From Streptomyces sp. NBC_01717 (GTDB taxonomy: Bacteria; Actinomycetota; Actinomycetes; Streptomycetales; Streptomycetaceae), in NCBI RefSeq assembly GCF_036248255.1, contig NZ_CP109178.1:806001-870000 (forward strand): a DNA stretch of 64,000 bases, written 5' to 3'. A program made the translations under genes and the position numbers. Shown piece by piece: positions 52,795-61,769 of this stretch. How positions within the stretch are numbered: the first letter of the stretch is position 1; every line of letters begins with the position of its first letter. A model generated the notes under the pieces. That model saw only the letters and a program-made list of their open reading frames with translations, had not been told where the DNA came from and ran no database searches.

Positions 52795-53687
52795 TTCACA
52801 GCTCCAAGAGAAAGGCCCTGAACAAGCTTGTCCTGGGCGGCGAAGCCGGCGGCGAGCACCGGCAGGGACACGACGGCGGACGCCGCGCACAGCTGGGCGA
52901 GGAAGAGTCCCTGGCTGGTCACGAACCCGGTCAGGAAGACGGGCGCTGTCTGCGCCGTCACCCCGGTGAGCACGCGGGCGAAGAGCAGCTCGTTCCAGCT
53001 GAAGATGAAACAGATCAGTGCGGTGGCGGCGATGCCGGGGGCGGCGATCGGCGCGACAACCCTGGTGAGGATGGTCGGCAGCCTGGCGCCGTCGACCTGT
53101 GCCGCCTCGATGATCGAGACCGGCACATCGGCGAGGAAGGACTGCATCATCCAGACCGCGATCGGCAGATTCATCGAGGTGTAGAGGATGACGAGCAGCC
53201 AGACGTTGTCCAGCATGCCGATGTTCTTCGCGAATAGGTACACCGGCAGCAGTCCGGCGACGACCGGCAGCATTTTCGTGGAGAGGAAGAAGAACATCAC
53301 GTCCGTCCACTTCTCCACTCGCTTGATGGACAGCGCGTACGCGGCCGGTAGCGCGAGCACCAGCACGAACAGCGTGGAGAACACGGAAGACGTGAGGGAG
53401 TTGATCAGCGGCGGCCAGGGGCTCGCGCCGCTTCCCGTGCCGAAGAACGCCCGGTAGCTGTCGAGCGTGAGCGGCGCAGTGAGCGACGGCGGATTGGTCG
53501 CCGCGTCGGGCTCCGAGTGGAAGGAGGTCAGCAGCATCCAGATCGCCGGGAGGCAGAAGACGATGCCGACGACCCAAGCCAGCAGGCCGAGCGAGGCTGA
53601 GCGGCGCCTGGCACGGCGCTCGACGGGAGCGGCATGCCGGGTCGCGGGAGCGGCCTTGGGGGCGTCGGTGGCGGTCGGAGTGCTCAT
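52791..53687 (-). CDS. Carbohydrate ABC transporter permease (MalG type), polyol operon
   Basis: 298 residues, six membrane helices, docking loop VSIIEAAQVDGARLPTILTR. ATG 53687 overlaps the stop of the partner permease; its own stop overlaps the dehydrogenase start. N terminus is rich in Ala/Arg before the first helix (LGLLAWVVGIVFCLPAIWML). CUT1 family; likely imports mannitol/sorbitol-type polyols. Confidence 0.92.
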   Translation of the reverse strand: MSTPTATDAPKAAPATRHAAPVERRARRRSASLGLLAWVVGIVFCLPAIWMLLTSFHSEPDAATNPPSLTAPLTLDSYRAFFGTGSGASPWPPLINSLTSSVFSTLFVLVLALPAAYALSIKRVEKWTDVMFFFLSTKMLPVVAGLLPVYLFAKNIGMLDNVWLLVILYTSMNLPIAVWMMQSFLADVPVSIIEAAQVDGARLPTILTRVVAPIAAPGIAATALICFIFSWNELLFARVLTGVTAQTAPVFLTGFVTSQGLFLAQLCAASAVVSLPVLAAGFAAQDKLVQGLSLGAVK

Positions 53688-54667
53688 GAGCGGCCTGCCT
53701 CCTCAGTGAAGAGGGACGAGACCACACGCAGGGCGAACGTCGCGATCACGATTGTGCCGATCACGACAACCACTCCGGCCGCGGACGCCAGTCCGTATTC
53801 ATGAGCCTGGTAGAAGGTCTGATAGACGGTGTACGGGAGGTTGGCGGTGCCGAGGCCCCCCGCGGTGATGGTGAACACCGCGTCGAAGTTCTGCACGATG
53901 TAGATCGAGCCGAGCAGGATGCCCAGCTCCAGGTACCTGCGCAGATGCGGCAGGGTCAGGAAGGCGAACATCTGCCAGGCGTTGGCGCCGTCGAGACGGG
54001 CCGCCTCCATCATGTCCATGGGCCGGCTCTGCAGCCCGGCGAGCAGGATGAGCATCATGAAGGGCGTCCACTGCCAGACCAGCGCGGCCTCCACCGCGAG
54101 CAGCGGCATGTCGGAGATCCAGTCGGGCTGGGCCGGACTGCCGTCGCCGAACAGGCCGGTGACCCACGCCCACGCGCCGTTCAGCAGGCCGTACTCGGGG
54201 TTGTAGAGAACGTGCTTCCACAGCAGTGCCGCGGAGACGGGGACCAGCAGGAACGGCGTGATGAACAGGGTGCGTACGAAGCCGCGGCCCATGAACCTGC
54301 GGTCGAGCAGCAGGGCGAGGAGCAGCCCGAGCACGACGCTGACGATCACCACGCTCACCGTGAGCAGCACCGTGGTGAACACCGACTCGCGCAGGTCGGC
54401 GTCGCTGAACACGGAGCCGTAGTTGGACAGTCCGGAGAACGCCCGCTTGTCGGGAGCGAGCGAGTTCCAGTCGAAGAGCGAAATGAACAGCGTCGCCACG
54501 AAGGGAAGTTGGGTGACCGCGATCAGGAAGACCAGCGCAGGCAGGAGGGGGGCACGAGTGGCCCAGTTGCGTACCCTGCGGGAGGGCCCCCGGCCGGCGC
54601 GCCGCGTCGCTGTGGGGGGCGACGCGCCGGCCGGGGACACTGACGGGCTACTGAGAGAGGTACTCAC
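53684..54667 (-). CDS. Sugar ABC transporter permease (MalF type), polyol operon
   Basis: 327 residues with six membrane helices (LLPALVFLIAVTQLPFVATL first) and the EAA docking loop MDMMEAARLDGANAWQMFAF. The start overlaps the binding-protein stop by four bases, so the operon is translationally coupled throughout. Pairs with the downstream MalG-type permease. Confidence 0.92.
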   Translation of the reverse strand: MSTSLSSPSVSPAGASPPTATRRAGRGPSRRVRNWATRAPLLPALVFLIAVTQLPFVATLFISLFDWNSLAPDKRAFSGLSNYGSVFSDADLRESVFTTVLLTVSVVIVSVVLGLLLALLLDRRFMGRGFVRTLFITPFLLVPVSAALLWKHVLYNPEYGLLNGAWAWVTGLFGDGSPAQPDWISDMPLLAVEAALVWQWTPFMMLILLAGLQSRPMDMMEAARLDGANAWQMFAFLTLPHLRRYLELGILLGSIYIVQNFDAVFTITAGGLGTANLPYTVYQTFYQAHEYGLASAAGVVVVIGTIVIATFALRVVSSLFTEEAGRS

Positions 54668-56028
54668 TTCTGCTCCTTGCCGACCTTCTCGGCGAGCGCC
54701 TGCGAGGTCTTGAGGGCGTCGTCCACCGACTGCTTGCCCGCGATGGCCGAGCTGATCTCCTGCGAGACCTTGGTACCCAGGTCCGTGAACTCCGGGATGC
54801 CGACGAACTGGATGCCGATCGTCGGCCGCGGCTGGGTGCCCGGGTTACTCGGGTTCGCGCTGGAAATGGCCTTCTTGGTGACGTCGGCGAAGGCCGAGGC
54901 GTCCTTCAGGTAGTCCGCGTTCGTGTAGGTCGAGGCGCGCTTGCCGGCGGGCACGTTGGCCCAGCCGATCTTGCTGCCGACGAGGTTCTCGTACTTCTCA
55001 CTGGACGCCCACGAGATGAACTTCCACGCGCTCTCGGTCTTGGCCGAGGCTTTCTGCATTCCCCATGCCCAGGTGTAGAGCCAGCCGGAACTGTCCGTCT
55101 TGTCGACGGGCGCAGGCACGTAGCCGATCTTGCCCTTGACCGGGGAGTTCGAGGCCTCCAGCGATCCGGCGCCGGAGGTCGCGTCGTACCACATGGCTGT
55201 CTTGGACTGCGTCATGCCGTTGAGGCACTCGGCAAAGCCGGACTGCGGGGCACCCGCCTCACCGTGCTCACGCACCAAGTCGACGTAGAACTGCGTGGCC
55301 TTCTTGAACTCGGGGGTCCCGAGCTTGGCATTCCAGTCCTTGTCGAACCAGGTACCGCCCATCGTGTTGACCACCGTGGTCAGCGGCGCGATGACCTCGC
55401 CCCAACCCGGGAGACCGCGCAGACAGATGCCCTTCATCCCGGGCTTGGCACCGTCCGCCTTGGCAGCGAGGTCGGCGACCTGGTCCCAGGTGGGCTTGGC
55501 GGGCATCGTGAGGTTCTTGTCCGCGAATACGTCCTTGCGGTACATCAGGAAGGACGACTCGCCGTAGAACGGTTCGGCGTAGAGCTTGCCGTCCTCCGCC
55601 GTGAGGGATTCCTGCAACGGCTTGAGGATGTCGCCCTGATTGAACGCCTTGTCCTTGGCGACGTAGTCGTCGAGGGGGTGCAGCCAGCCGTTCTTCGCGT
55701 AGAACGGCACTTCGTAGTTGCTGATGGTGGCGACGTCGTACTGGCCGGCCTGGTTGGAGAAGTCCTGGGTGATCTTGTCGCGGACGTCGTTCTCCGGCAG
55801 GACGGTGAAGTTCACCTTGATGCCGGTGTCCTTGGTGAAGTTTGCAGCCGTGAGCTTCTGCAGCTCGATCATCTGCGGGTTGTTCACCATGAGGACGTTG
55901 AGGGTGTCGCCACCTCCGCCGGAGGAGGAGGCGCCGCCCGCGCCGCTGCATCCCGCGAGCAGCGCCGTCAGGGCGACGCCCGCGCCCACACGCACGTACA
56001 GACCACGCCGTCGTAGCTGAAGAGGCAT
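54664..56028 (-). CDS. Sugar/polyol ABC transporter substrate-binding lipoprotein
   Basis: 454 residues from ATG 56028 with CAGGAG eight bases upstream. A signal peptide ends in the lipobox LLAGCSGAGG. Family 1 solute-binding features follow: VLMVNNPQMIELQKLTAANF, YDVATISNYEVPFYAKNGWL and TWAWGMQKASAKTESAWKF. It provides the specificity of the importer, most likely for polyols (SmoE/MtlE-like) given the dehydrogenase and kinase downstream. The open frame upstream of 56028 is not supported by a ribosome site. Confidence 0.92.
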   Translation of the reverse strand: MPLQLRRRGLYVRVGAGVALTALLAGCSGAGGASSSGGGGDTLNVLMVNNPQMIELQKLTAANFTKDTGIKVNFTVLPENDVRDKITQDFSNQAGQYDVATISNYEVPFYAKNGWLHPLDDYVAKDKAFNQGDILKPLQESLTAEDGKLYAEPFYGESSFLMYRKDVFADKNLTMPAKPTWDQVADLAAKADGAKPGMKGICLRGLPGWGEVIAPLTTVVNTMGGTWFDKDWNAKLGTPEFKKATQFYVDLVREHGEAGAPQSGFAECLNGMTQSKTAMWYDATSGAGSLEASNSPVKGKIGYVPAPVDKTDSSGWLYTWAWGMQKASAKTESAWKFISWASSEKYENLVGSKIGWANVPAGKRASTYTNADYLKDASAFADVTKKAISSANPSNPGTQPRPTIGIQFVGIPEFTDLGTKVSQEISSAIAGKQSVDDALKTSQALAEKVGKEQK

Positions 56029-56136
56029 GAGTTTTCTCCTGATCATTTGTCGCGGAGGGGTTGAGAAAGACGTGCCGCTCCCGCCGCCCAGCCGTCCTGG
56101 GGAGATACGGAGAGCACACAAGGGGGTGGATCACAT

Positions 56137-56898
56137 TCAGACGCGGATGACCTGCGGTCCGAGGAGTGAGTAACGCTGCGCTTCTGCCGAGGGCAGACCC
56201 GCGTCGGTGACGATGGTCTCGAAGTCGCCGACCTCGGCGAAGCGGCAGAAGCTCACCGCACCGAACTTGGTATGGATTCCGACGAAGACCCTGCGCCGCG
56301 CGCTGCGCATGGCTTGGGCCTTCACCTCGCTCACGGCCGGGTCCGGGGTGGTCAGGCCGTATTCACGGGAGATGCCGTTCGCTCCCACGTACGCGAGGTC
56401 GATGACGAACTCGGAGAGCATGCGGGTGGTCCAGTGGTCGACCGTCGCCATCGTGGATCCGCGCACCCGGCCGCCGAGCAGGAGTACCGCGATCTTCTCC
56501 GCGTCGGCGAGTGCGGTCGCCACGGTGAGGGACGCGGTGACCACGGTCAGGGCCCGGTCCAGGGGCAGCGCCTCAGCGATCAGCTGGGGGGTGAAGCCCT
56601 CGTCGACGAAAACGGTTTCCGCGTCGCCGAGGAGACCGGCGGCGGCTGCCGCGATCCGAGACTTCTGGGGTACGAGACGGGTCGTCCGGACCGCGAGTGT
56701 GCTCTCGAACCCCGCGCTCTCGACGGGGTAGGCGCCACCATGAGTGCGCCGCACCAGACCGTGCTCCTCCAAGGTGTGCAGGTCGCGCCGGACGGTCTCC
56801 TTGGCCACGCTGAGTTTCACGGCCAGCGCAGCGACTTCCACTGAGCCGTCACGGCGAGCGATCTGAAGGATTTCTCGTCGGCGTTCGTCTGTGTCCAC
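56137..56898 (-). CDS. DeoR/GlpR family transcriptional regulator
   Basis: 253 residues from GTG 56898 with GGGAAG upstream. The N-terminal winged helix VEVAALAVKLSVAKETVRRD continuing LHTLEEHGLVRRTHGGAY is the DeoR signature, and the C-terminal sugar-phosphate sensor domain (TVVTASLTVATALADAEKIA, VDLAYVGANGISREYGLTTP) is of the GlpR type. It precedes the polyol operon on the same strand by about 110 bases and probably represses it until a sugar phosphate made by the PfkB kinase accumulates. Confidence 0.93.
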   Translation of the reverse strand: MDTDERRREILQIARRDGSVEVAALAVKLSVAKETVRRDLHTLEEHGLVRRTHGGAYPVESAGFESTLAVRTTRLVPQKSRIAAAAAGLLGDAETVFVDEGFTPQLIAEALPLDRALTVVTASLTVATALADAEKIAVLLLGGRVRGSTMATVDHWTTRMLSEFVIDLAYVGANGISREYGLTTPDPAVSEVKAQAMRSARRRVFVGIHTKFGAVSFCRFAEVGDFETIVTDAGLPSAEAQRYSLLGPQVIRV

Positions 56899-57174
56899 GA
56901 CACACTTCCCTGCTCCATGCGGATGAGCACCCGTTCGGGCTCATGCGTCGTTTGTACAAGCAAGAGACCCACTGCCACCAGGCTCTTCGCTACACCGACT
57001 GCGCCCGTTCATGCCCGTTCCGCCAAGACCATAGACGCTGCTCACGCGGGTGGATCGGGAGCCTGCGGATCAGATCGCTGCCCGTTTGGGGCCGTGAGAG
57101 CGCCCGAACGGAGCCCGAAGAGATGTACGCGGTCGAGCGAAACGGAGCGGGAAATCAGATCCGCCACCATCTCC
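56899..57174. other. Upstream region of the DeoR gene
   Basis: No supported gene. It holds the regulator's promoter and degraded sequence leading to the IS5 remnant. Confidence 0.35.
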
Positions 57175-57390
57175 GGAGAGGCCGTGAAGGAGGTCGCCCG
57201 CCCAACTTCGATGCCGAGGCATACAAGCAACGCAACACTGTCGAACGATGCATCAACCGTCTCAAGCAGTGGCGCGGCCTGGCCATGCGAACGGACGAGC
57301 TCGCCATCGCCTACCAGGCCGCACTCCACCTTGCCGCCATCCTTATCTGGATCCGCGCTGGCCTGCTCGGTCACCGATCAACCACCCAGC
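57175..57390 (+). pseudogene. IS5-family transposase C-terminal remnant
   Basis: GREGGRPPNFDAEAYKQRNT, VERCINRLKQWRGLAMRTDE and LAIAYQAALHLAAILIWIRA form the end of an IS5-type transposase with the catalytic-Glu context (NTVERCINRLKQWRGLATR). The N-terminal two thirds are missing and the frame then runs antisense through the Imm1 gene. Confidence 0.8.
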
Positions 57391-57748
57391 GCGCGTTCGG
57401 CGGCCAGGACCCCTTGCTGACGATGTGGTCGACGATCCTGAACGCTTCCTCAAGCGGCACGGTGTCCTCGTCCGGATACTCGTCATGCTGCCCGTCAGAG
57501 AGGACGAATCCCTCGCTGGACCCGTCGGCTCCCGGGTCCACGGCGTGCTCGCCGGGATCGCCCTCCCCTTCGAGCAACACCACCATCGCGCGCTCGGTAT
57601 TGGTCACGAACGCCAACGACCGACCAGAAGAACTGGTCAGCCACGTTTCAAGCAGCCCGTCGGCGATCCTCGCTCGGAGAGTCTGCAGCACCATCTCGGA
57701 CAACACGGGGACGGTGACGCCGCCATCGATCACCCAGGACTCGATCAT
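57371..57748 (-). CDS. Imm1 family immunity protein, orphan
   Basis: 125 residues from ATG 57748 (a GTG two codons upstream is possible). LTSSSGRSLAFVTNTERAMV, LLEGEGDPGEHAVDPGADGS and EEAFRIVDHIVSKGSWP match Imm1, an immunity family of polymorphic toxin systems that commonly neutralises nuclease or deaminase toxins in Streptomyces. No toxin is adjacent; an IS5 remnant abuts its 3' end, and a related orphan, Imm21, follows 0.7 kb away. Confidence 0.82.
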   Translation of the reverse strand: MIESWVIDGGVTVPVLSEMVLQTLRARIADGLLETWLTSSSGRSLAFVTNTERAMVVLLEGEGDPGEHAVDPGADGSSEGFVLSDGQHDEYPDEDTVPLEEAFRIVDHIVSKGSWPPNARWVVDR

Positions 57749-57793
57749 GAGCACGACGATCTCACGGCCGGATCTGAGAGACAGGCTCTAGCT

Positions 57794-57944
57794 GTCCCGT
57801 AATCCCTGGCAGGCGCACGACGACAGGTACGGAACCTCGCAGCGTTGTCGGAACGCCCGCATACGCCCCGCACGAGGACACCCTCCGCCTGGCGATGCAC
57901 CTCATCCGACGCCGCGCGCAGATCCATCAGGAATTATGGGACAG
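57794..57944. repeat. Imperfect inverted repeat pair, MITE-like
   Basis: CTGTCCCGTAATCCCTG (57794-57810) faces CAGGAATTATGGGACAG (57928-57944), complementary at 15 of 17 bases, about 150 bases overall. A third related end, GGGCTGTCCCGTAACTGTGG, lies alone near 58353. This looks like the termini of a small mobile element or IS debris. The inside keeps a codon-biased stretch (AYAPHEDTLRLAMHLIRRRA) of unknown origin. Confidence 0.5.
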
Positions 57945-57964
57945 ACAGCCGTTACGGTCGAGTC

Positions 57965-58243
57965 ATGGCGCTACGCATGGAATGGTCGATTGAAGGCCCC
58001 TTCTCTGGGGCGGCAGGGCAGACCGTGAGCGACGTGCAAGAAGCTGTGTACTGGCTGGACACGTCAGTGATGCGGATCCAGGAGCGCGCGGACCTGCCCC
58101 CATTTGAGTCCGATCGGCTCGGCCAGTGCGCGCGGCTCCTGCGCGCCCGGATGCTCGACGAAGCAGACAGTGCGACGTCGCGCGGTAAGCAATGGTCGGC
58201 CACCATCGGCCCTCTCAGCATGACGCTCACCCCGACCGGCTGA
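57965..58243 (+). CDS. Hypothetical protein, 92 aa
   Basis: From ATG 57965: MALRMEWSIEGPFSGAAGQT, VSDVQEAVYWLDTSVMRIQE and a C-terminal WSATIGPLSMTLTPTG. It has good codon bias and no signal peptide. I do not recognise the family. Its start lies 20 bases past the right inverted repeat and its promoter may come from the element. Located between two orphan immunity genes, it could be part of the same immunity island. Confidence 0.5.
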   Translation: MALRMEWSIEGPFSGAAGQTVSDVQEAVYWLDTSVMRIQERADLPPFESDRLGQCARLLRARMLDEADSATSRGKQWSATIGPLSMTLTPTG

Positions 58244-58455
58244 AAGCCGCAGGCAGTGCGCCGAACCGGTGCGTCATCCAGCCGCCCGGATGCAAAAGGT
58301 TTCGCCCGGCACAAAGATCAAGGTTCGGTGGTGGCCCGGGTTCTCCTCCTAAGGGCTGTCCCGTAACTGTGGATCGCCATAGGCCCGGGCCCGTTCCTGC
58401 ATGGCGTTACTAGGCCGCCGCGGGCGTTGTCAGTGGGCACGGGCACCCTGACGGC

Positions 58456-59043
58456 ATGAGCATCTCTTCGTCTACTGCAGCCGATGCGTCCCACATCTCT
58501 CCTGTTTGGGTGGAGTCGATGGGCGGGCCTTTGATCGTCGTCCCCGTCTCCGCGTTGGCTGCATGGCGTGGGGGTACGGAGACCGGGTTCCTGGCGGGAG
58601 ACGCCACCACTCCAGACGACTACGACCGGGCCTGCGCGGTGGATGATCTGGCCGGTGTGATCTCCGTCGGAGACAACGGTGCGCAGGCACTGGTGCTGGC
58701 GGACGAGCCCGCTACCAGCTGCTTTCTACACGAGCACCGAGCCTTCCTACGGTGGCTTGCCGCCGACTCCGAAGCCGAGCTGAAAGCTGCGGCCAGGGCT
58801 GTCCTCGCAGATGCGGCCACTCAGTGGGAGGAGTGCGGCACATGGGTGTCGGACGGTCCAGCCACGCTCATGGACTCTGCCGAAGCAGGCGCCGAGCTGG
58901 ACATCGAGTATCCCGGCGGCGGAATGCCCGCCCAGGCATCAGTCCCGCTGCCCGCCGGCCGCTGGAAGGTCCGTGCCACCCACACCAAGGCGGACGAGGA
59001 GAACTGGGTTGGCCTGGTCCAGCTCCTGCCCATCAAATCTTGA
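58456..59043 (+). CDS. Imm21 family immunity protein, orphan
   Basis: 195 residues from ATG 58456. WVESMGGPLIVVPVSALAAW, DYDRACAVDDLAGVISVGDN, CFLHEHRAFLRWLAADSEAE and HTKADEENWVGLVQLLP are the hallmarks of Imm21, an immunity family of the polymorphic toxin systems. No cognate toxin lies in the window. No obvious ribosome site precedes the ATG, so translation may be leaderless. Confidence 0.85.
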   Translation: MSISSSTAADASHISPVWVESMGGPLIVVPVSALAAWRGGTETGFLAGDATTPDDYDRACAVDDLAGVISVGDNGAQALVLADEPATSCFLHEHRAFLRWLAADSEAELKAAARAVLADAATQWEECGTWVSDGPATLMDSAEAGAELDIEYPGGGMPAQASVPLPAGRWKVRATHTKADEENWVGLVQLLPIKS

Positions 59044-59097
59044 ACGGGCAGGAGCTTGTCAGCCCTCATATGCGACCGCTTGTCACCAACTCGGCGG

Positions 59098-59739
59098 CTA
59101 CTTACGGACGAGGAGCTGGATCCCCGTTGACTCGTGCCCGCTCATGGTATTGACCGTGATGTGCCGGGAGCCGCGGGCTTCGAAATCAGAGAGCAGGGTG
59201 GGGAACCACGAGCGGGGGTGGTGGCGGAATACCGCGCCGTCGTCGGTTTCGAAAACGCCGTAGTTGTCGTAGTGGGTGGCACAGCGGTCGTAGCGAATGC
59301 GGTTGCGTTCGTCGTTCTGCAGCAAGAAGTCGCTGACGTACAGGGTTCCGCCGGGCTTGAGGACCCGATGAAGCTCAGTGATCAGTCGGTGCTGAGCTTC
59401 TTCGGTAGGGATGCAGGTCAGCACGGCGAAGAGCACGGCCATGTCGAAGGCTGCATCCGGGTACGGCGAGAGCGGTGGCTCGTCCAGGACGGTGAAGCGC
59501 ATGGCGGGGTGGAGGAGACGCGCCCGTTCGATCATTCCTGGCGAAGTGTCCACGCCCGTGAGGTTGTCGAAGCCCTGATGTTCGAGATCTTGCAGGGTGC
59601 GGCCGTAGCCGCACCCGTAGTCGAGGATTGCCGCGTGCCTGTTGATTCCGCCTAGCCAAGGTAGGTGGAGCGGGTGTGTGAACGTCTTCGTGGCCGCGGC
59701 AGCGTCCCAGTAGGGAATCTGGCTGTCCAGGTCTGCCAT
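59098..59739 (-). CDS. Class I SAM-dependent methyltransferase
   Basis: 213 residues from ATG 59739 with AGGGAGG nine bases upstream. MADLDSQIPYWDAAAATKTF is a typical opening, AAILDYGCGYGRTLQDLEHQ is the SAM-binding motif I, and VLDEPPLSPYPDAAFDMAVL with the LKPGGTLYVSDFLL strand completes the fold. It is of the Methyltransf_11 kind acting on small molecules; the substrate is unknown. It ends next to the Imm21 gene on the opposite strand. Confidence 0.9.
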   Translation of the reverse strand: MADLDSQIPYWDAAAATKTFTHPLHLPWLGGINRHAAILDYGCGYGRTLQDLEHQGFDNLTGVDTSPGMIERARLLHPAMRFTVLDEPPLSPYPDAAFDMAVLFAVLTCIPTEEAQHRLITELHRVLKPGGTLYVSDFLLQNDERNRIRYDRCATHYDNYGVFETDDGAVFRHHPRSWFPTLLSDFEARGSRHITVNTMSGHESTGIQLLVRK

Positions 59740-59804
59740 GGCGGTTGCCTCCCTGGCGGCCCCGCCCAGGTCGCTCGTGACCATCGACGAGGCCGTCGCT
59801 CGAA

Positions 59805-60098
59805 GTGCTCAACGACCTGACAAGTTACGCCGTCCTAGCGGAGGTCAACAGATCCCGAACCACCCTCCTCGACTCGATCCGCCAGGCCCACCTCGCCCAG
59901 GTGACCGTCGCCCAGAACGAGGAGGTGCGATCACAGCCTGGGCCGCGATCATCGGTCCCGACTCTGGTCTGCGGCGTGTACGGCATGAACTTCGACCACA
60001 CGCCCGAACTGGGCTGGACCTGCGGCTACCCCTTGGTCCTCGGCGTCACCGCCTGCCTCTTCATCCACCGGGGCTTCCGCCGCAACGGCTGGCTCTGA
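59805..60098 (+). pseudogene. CorA magnesium transporter C-terminal remnant, frameshifted
   Basis: LTSYAVLAEVNRSRTTLLDS, HLAQVTVAQNEEVR and VPTLVCGVYGMNFDHTPELG with the final HRGFRRNGWL give the CorA membrane end, including the GMN motif. Between NEEVR and VPTL two compensating shifts turn the expected ITAWAAIIG into SQPGPRSS; the original words ITAWAAIIG can be read in the neighbouring frame. The N-terminal domain is missing. Confidence 0.85.
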
Positions 60099-60286
60099 CC
60101 GTCCAGCGGGTAGCGCGTCGGCGTGGGCATGTATCAACGACCCGCACGGAGTCGGCCGGTTGCCGTCAAGGTCGCGTCAGGGGCGGCCACAGGTGGTGAG
60201 CCCGGGGATAGCTTCGTCCTGCGCCCTGGATCGCCTCCCCGCGCCCGGGGACCATCTGTCGGCCACAGTCCTTCAAGGAGCACCCC

Positions 60287-60655
60287 ATGTGCCTGTTCCA
60301 GTACGACGACGATCCCGAGCCCGAGGAACGGGACCCGGCCGGATCCCTGTATGTCCCGGTCCGGCCGGGAACATCTGCGATGGTGGCACGCCTCTTCCGC
60401 ACCCCGCTCGGCGCCCGTACCGCTGTCGGGTTCACCACCCGGGGCCGGCTGACCGCCACGCTCGGAGCGGAGCAGCCTTGGATCCGGCTCTCCGAGTCGA
60501 CCCTCCGCTCGCTGGCCGAGCCGCTGGGAGCACAGCTGCTGACCGTCGACCCGACACTTACCGCCCCTGCGGTCACCACACCCTCGACCGGCTCGCCGGT
60601 GTCCCGTACGGGACCGGCCACCCACGGAGCCGGGCTCGGGGCCCGGACCACCTGA
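60287..60655 (+). CDS. SAV_915-like hypothetical protein
   Basis: 122 residues from ATG 60287 with AAGGAG five bases upstream. MCLFQYDDDPEPEERDPAGS, LYVPVRPGTSAMVARLFRTP and GFTTRGRLTATLGAEQPWIR with LSESTLRSLAEPLGAQLLTV follow the SAV_915 family, an SseB-like fold of unknown role in Streptomyces. No membrane segment. The tail after the VDPTL motif is low in complexity and may be natural. Confidence 0.75.
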   Translation: MCLFQYDDDPEPEERDPAGSLYVPVRPGTSAMVARLFRTPLGARTAVGFTTRGRLTATLGAEQPWIRLSESTLRSLAEPLGAQLLTVDPTLTAPAVTTPSTGSPVSRTGPATHGAGLGARTT

Positions 60656-60879
60656 CCGTCTCGTATGCCGCGCGCGGTACCCGCCTCCGTGGCTCCGTTC
60701 CCCTGGCCGTGTCCCCGTCGAGAGTGCCGCCTGGTGCCCGTTTTCGCTCCAGATCCCCGTGCGGCGGCACGCACCGACCTGTGCGGGCGCGCGCCAGGGG
60801 ATCACGACACAGACTCTGGCCCGCCCTTCTGGCGTCCGCGGCGCTCGCCGTCCCGGGCGCCGTCTGGGCGGTGGGCAGG

Positions 60880-61290
60880 GGAGGGGCGCATCTGGGGCTG
60901 CGGTCGCGCTGCTGAAGGGCGGCGAAGTCGGCGTGCGCCGTCTCGACGGCCTCCGGGTACGCCTGAGTACGCCTGGGCCTTCTCGTGCTCGGCCAGCGCT
61001 CGGTAGATGCTGGAGAGGCTGGGGCTCTGTCCGTTCCGGCGGCCGGTGGGGATGAGCAGGTCGGGCTGGATGCCCTCGACAGTCTCGCCGTTCGCGCAGC
61101 GCCGGAGCGCGGTGTGCAGCATGTCGTCGGTGATGACCGGGCGCCGGCCGCCGTAGCTGCCCTTGCGGGCCGCGGTGTCGAGTCCTTCGAGCGTGGCCTC
61201 GCGGATGTTCTCGCGCTCGGTTCGGCCATCGCCGCGAAGAACCCGAACAGCAGGCGTCCTGGGCCGCTGGGGTCGTACATCCCCGGGAGG
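60880..61290 (-). pseudogene. Serine recombinase (resolvase) remnant, broken by two frame changes
   Basis: LLFGFFAAMAE reads in one frame and ERENIREATLEGLDTAARKG, SYGGRRPVITDDMLHTALRR and SPSLSSIYRALAEHEKAQAY in another. A perfect ten-base duplication (plus strand GTACGCCTGA then GTACGCCTGG at 60958-60977) then shifts the frame again; deleting one copy restores AYPEAVETAHADFAALQQR. The catalytic Ser domain is lost. Confidence 0.8.
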
Positions 61291-61424
61291 GGTCCGCGGG
61301 TCGGCGTAGGTCGTGGTGCCGGCTCCGCCGTCCCAACCGAACTGGCCGATGGGCGCGTAGTCGCCTCGGTATGTGCGCACCGTCATCCCGAAGCCCCCGG
61401 CCGCCGACCCGCCCCTGACCGTGT

Positions 61425-61703
61425 TACAGATGGACGACGCTGCGCACCCATGCCTGAAGGGCGGCTGTCTGCTCGGGCGTGAGACGGTTGGTGGTCATCT
61501 GCTCAACGGCCGGCCGGGACAGGACCCGCTCGGTGCCGTGCATTCCGTGGTTGAGCAGCATCCGGAATTAGGCGTGATAGTCGTCGACGGTCGAGTCGAG
61601 TCCACCGCCGCTGGGCGGGATCGAAGATGCGCTCGCGCAGGAACGCCTCGAACGACTGGCCGGTGCCCCTGGCCACCACCCGCATCCGCAGCGAGAAAGG
61701 CAT
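61425..61703 (-). pseudogene. Serine hydrolase (beta-lactamase fold) remnant
   Basis: VVARGTGQSFEAFLRERIFD in one frame and GGLDSTVDDYHA, an in-frame TAA, then FRMLLNHGMHGTERVLSRPA and VEQMTTNRLTPEQTAALQAW in another match the class C beta-lactamase/esterase fold. The nucleophile SxxK region is missing. Confidence 0.75.
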
Positions 61704-61769
61704 CCGCTGGGGCGGACGCCCCCTCGAAATCGCAGCCTGGACGACCGGCGAAACTATGCGGTCACAGCG

